In this document: in pieces, positions 6,931-10,884 of the stretch
How the letters are laid out: each line of letters starts with the position of its first letter
How positions within the stretch are numbered: position 1 is the first letter of the stretch
Source of the DNA: an uncultured Mediterraneibacter sp.
GTDB lineage: Bacteria; Bacillota; Clostridia; Lachnospirales; Lachnospiraceae
DNA length: 10,884 nucleotides
Assembly: GCA_934418295.1 (NCBI GenBank)
Contig: CAKRWZ010000064.1
Coordinates: 1 to 10,884, forward strand
Direction: 5' to 3'
Translations under genes and position numbers: made by a program
Notes under the pieces: generated by a model
Seen by the model: the letters and a program-made list of their open reading frames with translations, nothing else
Database searches by the model: none
Told to the model about the DNA's origin: nothing

Positions 6931-6960
6931 GTGGGAGGGGCAAGAACCCGCCAATACCAC
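6931..6960 (+). promoter_or_regulatory. L1 autoregulatory operator 2 (23S rRNA stalk mimic) before rplA
   Basis: GTGG (6931-6934) pairs with CCAC (6957-6960). GGG (6937-6939) pairs with CCC (6947-6949) around a 7-base apical loop. The internal loop again has GA on the 5' side and GCCAATA on the 3' side. Bases 6948-6968 are identical to 6443-6463 of operator 1, while the apical part differs but keeps a stem. It abuts the rplA Shine-Dalgarno (AAGGAGGT, 6961-6968). The conserved loops with changed inner stem argue for a selected RNA structure rather than a recent duplication. Confidence 0.75.
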
Positions 6961-6975
6961 AAGGAGGTTAAGAAA

Positions 6976-7668
6976 ATGAAACGAGGAAAGAAATATATCG
7001 AAGCTGCGAAGCTGGTAGACAGAGCAAAATTATACGAAAAAGAAGAAGCAGTAGCACTTGCAAAGAAAATTTCATCAGCTAAATTTGATGAGACGATCGA
7101 AGTTCATATCAAGACAGGATGTGACGGACGTCATGCAGATCAGCAGATTCGTGGAGCTGTTGTACTGCCGCACGGAACAGGTAAAAAGGTTCGTATCCTT
7201 GTATTTGCAAAAGATGCAAAGGCAGAGGAAGCAAAAGCAGCAGGCGCTGATTTTGTAGGAGGAGACGAGCTGATCCCGAAGATCCAGAACGAAGGATGGC
7301 TGGATTTTGACGTTGTTGTAGCAACTCCTGACATGATGGGTGTTGTCGGACGTCTCGGACGTGTACTCGGACCAAAAGGTCTCATGCCGAACCCGAAAGC
7401 AGGAACTGTTACAATGGACGTAACAAAAGCGATCAACGAAATCAAAGCTGGTAAAATCGAGTACAGATTGGACAAAACCAATATCATTCACGTGCCGATC
7501 GGAAAGGCTTCCTTTACCGAGGAGCAGTTGGCGGACAACTTCCAGACGCTTATTGATGCAATTATCAAAGTAAGACCGGCAGCTCTGAAAGGTCAGTATC
7601 TGAAGAGTGTTATCATAACACCTACGATGGGACCTGGAATCAGACTGAACCCAATGAAACTTCAGTAA
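6976..7668 (+). CDS. rplA: 50S ribosomal protein L1, probable translational autorepressor
   Basis: This 230-residue protein matches the usual L1 length. It has the two-domain fold order: domain I from the N-terminus (KRGKKYIEAAKLVD), domain II with VGRLGRVLGPKGLMPNPKAG (about residues 119-138, the L1 signature), and return to domain I with KSVIITPTMGPGIRLNP at the end. L1 binds the mobile stalk that guides deacylated tRNA out of the E site. In bacteria it also represses its own mRNA, here most likely through the two stalk-like elements. The ATG at 6976 is 7 bases after AAGGAGGT. An in-frame ATG at 6922 is rejected because it would extend through operator 2 and the ribosome binding site. It is the last gene before a strong terminator. 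Confidence 0.97.
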   Translation: MKRGKKYIEAAKLVDRAKLYEKEEAVALAKKISSAKFDETIEVHIKTGCDGRHADQQIRGAVVLPHGTGKKVRILVFAKDAKAEEAKAAGADFVGGDELIPKIQNEGWLDFDVVVATPDMMGVVGRLGRVLGPKGLMPNPKAGTVTMDVTKAINEIKAGKIEYRLDKTNIIHVPIGKASFTEEQLADNFQTLIDAIIKVRPAALKGQYLKSVIITPTMGPGIRLNPMKLQ

Positions 7669-7698
7669 TTGCGGAAATAAAAATAAATCGCGAAAATC

Positions 7699-7732
7699 AA
7701 AAGATCCCGGAATTGTATTTCGGGATCTTTTT
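7699..7732 (+). terminator. Intrinsic terminator after rplA
   Basis: AAGATCCCG (7701-7709) and CGGGATCTT (7721-7729) form a 9-bp stem. Further A-U and G-U pairs extend it inward to a 3-base loop (7714-7716). Five T (7728-7732) follow, with A's before the 5' arm. It separates the rpmG-rplA operon from rplJ-rplL. Confidence 0.9.
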
Positions 7733-7753
7733 GCATGGCGAAGTAAAAAAACA

Positions 7754-7782
7754 TTGACAGAAGATTATGATAATGCTATGAT
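7754..7782 (+). promoter_or_regulatory. Promoter of the rplJ-rplL operon
   Basis: A perfect TTGACA (7754-7759) and TATGAT (7777-7782) are separated by 17 bases, with an extended -10 TGC at 7774-7776. Transcription should start near 7789, about 170 bases before rplJ. It is the best promoter in the window, as expected for genes of the most abundant ribosomal stalk proteins. Confidence 0.9.
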
Positions 7783-7789
7783 AATCGAG

Positions 7790-7945
7790 TGATTAGCTGC
7801 CGAAGACAGCAGGTGCCGCAAGGCATAAGGCTCAGCCGCCTGCCGAGGAATGCAAGATTCATATGATGGATTTGTACCTCTGTGTCTTTGCGGATACAGG
7901 GGTTTTTCATTTTTCCTTGTGGCAGTTGTTTCAAATAATACAAGG
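7790..7945 (+). promoter_or_regulatory. L10 leader RNA (L10-L12 autoregulation)
   Basis: The long 5' leader of rplJ has the features of the Firmicute L10 leader family. It contains the characteristic GACAGCAGGTGCC run and the CCTGCCGAGG return strand. GCAGGTG (7809-7815) pairs with CGCCTGC (7837-7843), enclosing a small GCC/GGC hairpin with a GCAA tetraloop (7815-7824). Downstream is an intrinsic terminator (7877-7914). GAGG (7845-7848) can pair with CCTC (7877-7880), and GCAAG (7852-7856) with TTTGT (7871-7875), a possible antiterminator using the terminator's 5' arm. In the known system, an excess L10-(L12) complex binds the leader and lowers expression. The exact switch is inferred from base pairing. 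Confidence 0.85.
7877..7914 (+). terminator. Attenuator terminator inside the L10 leader
   Basis: CCTCTGTGTC (7877-7886) pairs along its full length with GATACAGGGG (7893-7902) using two G-U pairs. The loop is 6 bases. Two T-runs follow (7903-7907 and 7910-7914). It lies 45 bases before the rplJ start and has no gene to end, so it fits a regulatory attenuator. Confidence 0.85.
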
Positions 7946-7959
7946 AGGTGTACCAGAAA

Positions 7960-8496
7960 GTGGCAAAAGTTGAATTAAAACAACCAATTGTACAGGCTAT
8001 TGCAGAAGAAGTCAAAGATGCCCAGTCCGTAGTTCTTGTAGACTACCGTGGAATGACGGTTGCACAGGATACTGCACTTCGTAAAAAATTCAGAGAAGAC
8101 GGTATTTCTTACAAAGTATACAAAAACACGATGATGAAGCGTGCGTTTGAGGGTACAGAATTTGAAGGCCTGGCAGATTATCTGGAAGGACCAAGCGCAG
8201 TTGCAATCTCAAAAGAAGATGCAACAGCACCGGCAAGAGTTCTGAGCGAATTCATGAAGACCGTACCGGCTCTGGAGTGGAAAGCGGGCGTTGTAGAAGG
8301 TAAAGTATATGACGCGGCAGCACTGGCAGAACTGGCTAAGATCCCGGCAAGAGACGTGCTTATTTCCAAGTTGCTTGGAAGCCTGCAGTCTCCGATTACA
8401 AACTTCGCCCGCGTATTGAACCAGATCGCAGAACAGGGTGGAGAACCAGCAGAGGCAGAAGCGCCTGCAGCTGAAGAAGCACCGGAAGCAGAGTAA
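7960..8496 (+). CDS. rplJ: 50S ribosomal protein L10
   Basis: The GTG at 7960 gives a 178-residue protein starting AKVELKQPIVQAIAEEVKDA after Met. This is the typical L10 N-terminal RNA-binding domain, with the conserved VDYRGMTVAQ and YKVYKNTMMKRA segments. The C-terminal region binds L7/L12 dimers and ends in an Ala/Glu/Pro-rich tail (about 158-178), slightly longer than in many homologues. L10 ties the L7/L12 stalk to 23S rRNA beside L11, and with L12 represses this operon through the leader. AAGGAGGTG (7942-7950) is 9 bases upstream. An in-frame GTG inside that site (7948) cannot be the start. Confidence 0.95.
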   Translation: MAKVELKQPIVQAIAEEVKDAQSVVLVDYRGMTVAQDTALRKKFREDGISYKVYKNTMMKRAFEGTEFEGLADYLEGPSAVAISKEDATAPARVLSEFMKTVPALEWKAGVVEGKVYDAAALAELAKIPARDVLISKLLGSLQSPITNFARVLNQIAEQGGEPAEAEAPAAEEAPEAE

Positions 8497-8500
8497 AATT

Positions 8501-8519
8501 TTGACAGATAAGCTGTCAA
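8501..8519 (+). repeat. Hairpin in the rplJ-rplL gap
   Basis: TTGACAG (8501-8507) and CTGTCAA (8513-8519) are perfect 7-bp arms around a 5-base loop, 4 bases after the rplJ stop and 22 bases before the rplL ribosome binding site (8542-8548). There is no T-tract, so it is not a terminator. It could mark RNA processing or stabilise the rplL part of the message, which must make about four times as much protein as rplJ; this is inference. Confidence 0.5.
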
Positions 8520-8554
8520 CATCAAAAATGAAATGAAAAATGGAGGAAATGAAA

Positions 8555-8932
8555 ATGGCTAAAATGACAACTGCTGAATTTATTGAAGCAATCAAAGAGT
8601 TATCAGTATTAGAGTTAAATGACCTTGTAAAAGCATGTGAAGAAGAGTTTGGCGTATCTGCAGCAGCAGGCGTTGTAGTTGCAGCAGCAGCCGGAGACGG
8701 CGCAGCAGCAGCTGAAGAGAAAGATGAGTTCGATGTAGAGCTTACATCTGCAGGAGCTTCCAAAGTTAAAGTTATCAAAGTTGTTCGTGAGATCACAGGA
8801 CTTGGACTGAAAGAAGCAAAAGCACTCGTTGACGAAGCTCCGAAGGTAGTAAAAGAGGGCGCTTCAAAAGCAGAGGCTGAGGAAATCAAAGCAAAACTGG
8901 AAGCAGAAGGCGCAGAGGTTGTCCTTAAATAA
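8555..8932 (+). CDS. rplL: 50S ribosomal protein L7/L12
   Basis: This 125-residue acidic protein has the full L7/L12 layout. The N-terminal dimerisation helices (about 1-33, AKMTTAEFIEAIKELSVLEL) are followed by an Ala/Gly-rich flexible hinge (about 38-58). The C-terminal factor-binding domain (about 60-125) carries KVKVIKVVREITGLGLKEAK and ends EGAEVVLK. Several copies form the ribosomal stalk that recruits elongation factors and stimulates their GTPase activity. The ATG at 8555 is chosen because GGAGGAAA lies just before it; in-frame ATGs at 8540 and 8549 would lie before or on that site. Transcription ends in a strong terminator 65 bases after the stop. Confidence 0.97.
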   Translation: MAKMTTAEFIEAIKELSVLELNDLVKACEEEFGVSAAAGVVVAAAAGDGAAAAEEKDEFDVELTSAGASKVKVIKVVREITGLGLKEAKALVDEAPKVVKEGASKAEAEEIKAKLEAEGAEVVLK

Positions 8933-8962
8933 TTTGCTTACCGCTTAGAATGAGAGGGAAAT

Positions 8963-8981
8963 GAACGCAGCTGCTGCGTTC
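8963..8981. repeat. Short perfect inverted repeat after rplL
   Basis: GAACGCAG (8963-8970) and CTGCGTTC (8974-8981) are perfect 8-base arms around CTG. No T-tract follows. It lies between the rplL stop and the strong terminator, so the rplL mRNA would end in two consecutive hairpins. It could protect the 3' end or bind a protein. Confidence 0.5.
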
Positions 8982-8997
8982 GAGGGACATATGTCAG

Positions 8998-9044
8998 AAA
9001 AGAGGATCGTAGATTTTCCGAAAAGGAATCTGCGGTCCTCTTTT
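8998..9044 (+). terminator. Strong intrinsic terminator after rplL
   Basis: Arms 8998-9015 and 9027-9044 pair over all 18 positions with two G-U wobbles. The loop is 11 bases, and the 3' arm ends in TTTT with A's on the 5' side. It separates rplJ-rplL from the following surface-protein gene, and the A/T flanks suggest it could work in both directions. Confidence 0.92.
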
Positions 9045-9164
9045 CATATTGCCGGGCATAGGGCAAAGAGATTCGGGGACCTTTTTTGGAATGGAGATTA
9101 TTGGCATTTATTTTATTACAAATGCACAAATTTTTTGAAATTCTGCGTAAAATGGCGAGTTATG

Positions 9165-9194
9165 TTGCTGAATGAAACGAAATTATGATATAAT
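9165..9194 (+). promoter_or_regulatory. Promoter of the GLUG-repeat surface-protein gene
   Basis: A perfect TATAAT (9189-9194) with extended TGA (9186-9188) follows a weak -35, TTGCTG (9165-9170), at 18-base spacing. Transcription should begin near 9201, leaving a leader of about 75 bases. AAAAAGGAG (9261-9269) is the ribosome binding site. The rest of 9045-9276 is AT-rich, with no other feature I can support. Confidence 0.7.
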
Positions 9195-9276
9195 AAATGC
9201 GTTTTATTAGATGGCACGGAACGGTGGTACGGAAAAGTGCAGCATATCAATTGTGTTTCAAAAAAGGAGTAAAAGA

Positions 9277-10884
9277 ATGCAGAAAAGAAAATGGGGAAAA
9301 GCGTTATTAGGCTGGCTTATGTGCCTGGTACTTTGTGTGGGATACATACCGTCTGTCGCAGAGGCGAAGGATGCGCCAACCGGTGTTTGGTCAGATTATG
9401 CGGCGTCTGCGTTTGCGGGCGGAAGCGGAACGGCGGCAGATCCTTGGCAGATCGCAACGCCGGAGCAGCTGGCGAAGCTGGCAGCGGATATCAATTCGGG
9501 TGTGGTGTCCGAAAGTCATTCCAATGAGCATTTTGTATTGACAGCGGACATTGATCTGAGTGCTCATCGTTGGATCCCGATCGGAAGCGGAGACAGTATG
9601 GGAAGTTTTCATGCGTTTTGCGGATATTTTGACGGAAACAACAAAACCATCACAGGACTTTATGTAGATGAAAGTCAGGAAAAATACAGTGCCGGCCTGT
9701 TTGGAAACTTTACAGGGCGGGAACTGAAAAATCTGACGGTGTCCGACGGGTATGTGAAGACAGAATGTGATTCGGACAGCAAGCAGTCTGCCGGGATCTT
9801 GATCGGATCTGCAACACAGGGATACGGTGTGACGATTTCCGTGACCAATTGTAAGGTGTCCGGAACGGTGGAGAGCGGCTCTGCACGTACCGGAGGCTTT
9901 ATGGGATATAACAGCTATGGAACTTATGAGAATTGTTCTGCGAATGTGGAGGTCAAAGGTTACGGTGTAAGCGGCGGCTTTGTCGGAGAAGATTTTAGCG
10001 GAACCTATCGGAATTGCACGGCAAAAGGAACGGTCAATGGGTCCTGGAGCGTCGGTGGCTTTGCGGGGATTTTGTTTTTTGAAAGTAAGGCAGATACATG
10101 TGCAGCTTTCGGCAAGGTTACGGCAAGTGACTGGAACGCCGGCGGTTTTGCGGGGTATGTGGAACAGGGCGTCCAGATCAAAAACAGTGTGGCTTTCGGG
10201 GATGTGGAAAGTACAGTTGACGGCTGGGCTCCAAAGGCCGGCGGCTTTGCAGGAACAATCGATGGAAACAGCGAAGCTGTCAGCGTTGCAAACAGCCATG
10301 CAGCAGGAAAAGTAAGCATAAAATCGGGAGATGCCGTTGGCGGATTTGTTGCTGCGCAGCCCGGAAATCAGACACTGACGGGAAATTCCTTTGATCAGGA
10401 GAAGAATCCGAAATTGGCAGCATCTCCGGATAAAGAGCTGGGAGCAGAACAGGTACAGGCCGGGACAACGGCAGAGGTGCTTGCAAATATTTGTGAAGAC
10501 TATTACGGCGGGCATGAATGGGATGAGAATATGACGGTAGACAAAGAGCCTACCTGTACAGAGCCGGGCGAGAAATCGTTCCATTGTAAACGATGTGACA
10601 TTTCCGGAGAAAAATTGCCGCTGGATCCTGCCGGACACGATCTGAAGCTGGTAAAAGAAAAACCGGCGACCTGTACGGAAGACGGCACGACGGAATATTG
10701 GCTCTGCGAGACCTGCCATAAAATGTTTGCGGATGAGGCGGCAGAAAAGGAGATTTCCGCTCCGGAAATCATAAAGGCAAAAGGTCATACTTTCGGAGAA
10801 TGGAAGGTGACGAAGCAGCCCACCAAGACAGCAAAGGGCGAAAAGCAGAGAGTGTGCAAGGTGTGCAGCTATACAGAGAAGCAG
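9277..10884 (+). CDS. Secreted GLUG-repeat surface protein (3' end beyond the window)
   Basis: An open frame of 536 codons runs from ATG 9277 to the last base without a stop. Residues 1-30 are a Sec signal peptide (basic MQKRKWGK, hydrophobic 9-24, probable cleavage after Ala-Glu-Ala at 30). Residues about 45-145 resemble the lead-in of GLUG-motif proteins, with WIPIGSGDSMGSF, YFDGNNKTITGLYV and AGLFGNF. Six Gly-Gly-Phe repeats follow (206-357), then a charged linker and three Cys-containing modules (about 412-536) with CxxC pairs at 437/440, 477/480 and 527/530. Such proteins in gut Firmicutes are exported, often cell-wall attached, and thought to act in adhesion or glycan contact; no enzyme active site is visible. 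The anchor, if any, would lie beyond the window. The gene has its own promoter and is unrelated to the ribosomal operon before it. Confidence 0.85.
   Translation, partial: MQKRKWGKALLGWLMCLVLCVGYIPSVAEAKDAPTGVWSDYAASAFAGGSGTAADPWQIATPEQLAKLAADINSGVVSESHSNEHFVLTADIDLSAHRWIPIGSGDSMGSFHAFCGYFDGNNKTITGLYVDESQEKYSAGLFGNFTGRELKNLTVSDGYVKTECDSDSKQSAGILIGSATQGYGVTISVTNCKVSGTVESGSARTGGFMGYNSYGTYENCSANVEVKGYGVSGGFVGEDFSGTYRNCTAKGTVNGSWSVGGFAGILFFESKADTCAAFGKVTASDWNAGGFAGYVEQGVQIKNSVAFGDVESTVDGWAPKAGGFAGTIDGNSEAVSVANSHAAGKVSIKSGDAVGGFVAAQPGNQTLTGNSFDQEKNPKLAASPDKELGAEQVQAGTTAEVLANICEDYYGGHEWDENMTVDKEPTCTEPGEKSFHCKRCDISGEKLPLDPAGHDLKLVKEKPATCTEDGTTEYWLCETCHKMFADEAAEKEISAPEIIKAKGHTFGEWKVTKQPTKTAKGEKQRVCKVCSYTEKQ
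9892..10356 (+). repeat. Six GLUG-like Gly-Gly-Phe repeats
   Basis: GGF triplets start at residues 206, 233, 260, 289, 322 and 355, giving spacings of 27, 27, 29, 33 and 33. The unit reads roughly A-GGF-G, a short turn, then an Asn/Ala-rich strand ending in G-V (e.g. SGGFVGEDFSGTYRNCTAKG). Earlier AGLFG (139-143) and SAGILIG (171-177) look like degenerate leading copies. The regular short-strand pattern predicts a beta-solenoid-like rod. Confidence 0.75.
10510..10884 (+). repeat. Three tandem GH...PTC...CxxC modules
   Basis: Each unit has Gly-His (412-413, 453-454, 503-504), then a PTC/ATC motif, then CxxC 10-11 residues later. Cysteines are C427/C437/C440 and C466/C477/C480. In the third unit the first Cys is replaced by Lys517, leaving C527/C530. 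Unit length is about 41-50 residues. The pattern looks like small metal-binding or disulphide-linked knuckles; further copies may continue past the window. Confidence 0.65.

Noticed and set aside
7058..7258. 66-codon plus-strand open frame inside rplA
   Set aside because: It is an alternative frame within L1 with no ribosome binding site or domain.
8501..8529. TTGACA as a possible promoter -35 directly before rplL
   Set aside because: No acceptable -10 lies 16-18 bases downstream (AAAAAT at 8524-8529), and TTGACA is fully explained as the arm of a hairpin.
9322..9342. Possible lipoprotein signal around Cys16/Cys20 of the surface protein
   Set aside because: The residue before each Cys is Met or Leu, not the small residue a lipobox needs. 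Ala-Glu-Ala at 28-30 gives a better ordinary cleavage site.
9391..10788. 465-codon open frame on the minus strand
   Set aside because: It is antisense to the GLUG-repeat gene, Cys/Arg-rich with no recognisable domain or credible signal, and exists because the sense codons avoid stops in that frame. The plus-strand frame has a signal peptide, ribosome binding site, promoter and repeats.

Overview
The window looks like chromosomal DNA of a clostridial Firmicute, most likely a gut Lachnospiraceae. This rests on Gram-positive-style Shine-Dalgarno sites (AAGGAGGT and relatives), sigma-A promoters with extended -10 elements, the gene order rpmG-secE-nusG-rplK-rplA / rplJ-rplL, and secreted proteins (Leu/Gly heptad repeats, GLUG repeats) common in that group. 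Genus cannot be named from the sequence.

Region 1 (1-5320) is a self-contained regulated export locus. A TetR-family repressor (minus strand, 152-754) is divergent from two plus-strand genes: a 12-TM MMPL/RND-type transporter (914-3013) and a secreted 719-residue heptad-repeat protein (3088-5247). The 159-bp divergent region holds two facing promoters with 17-bp spacers, each with TTGACT as -35. Three copies of a 13-bp inverted repeat, TGAC[TC]NNN[AG]GTCA, are also there: two cover the two -35 boxes and the third lies just after the transporter's expected transcription start. This gives a concrete model of autorepression plus repression of the transporter pair, released by an unknown ligand. 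A long perfect hairpin (60-115) closes the left side and an imperfect terminator (about 5280-5320) the right.

Region 2 (5373-7732) is the rpmG-secE-nusG-rplK-rplA housekeeping operon: zinc-ribbon L33, SecE, NusG, L11 and L1. It has one visible promoter (5373-5402) and a clear terminator (7699-7732). Just before both rplK and rplA is a near-identical RNA element, each abutting its Shine-Dalgarno. It closely resembles the L1-binding stalk of 23S rRNA, so the operon appears to carry two L1 autoregulatory operators rather than one.

Region 3 (7754-9044) is the separately transcribed rplJ-rplL operon (L10 and L7/L12). It has a strong promoter, a roughly 155-nt L10-type leader containing its own intrinsic terminator (attenuator), and an 18-bp-stem terminator after rplL. 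A small 7-bp hairpin precedes the rplL ribosome binding site.

Region 4 (9165-10884) starts with a new promoter (perfect TATAAT with extended TGA) and a large ORF that runs off the window. It encodes a Sec-exported surface protein with six Gly-Gly-Phe GLUG-like repeats and a C-terminal series of CxxC modules. This breaks the usual rplL-rpoB linkage: no rpoB is seen downstream of rplL inside the window.

No tRNA, rRNA, CRISPR array, insertion sequence or phage gene was found.
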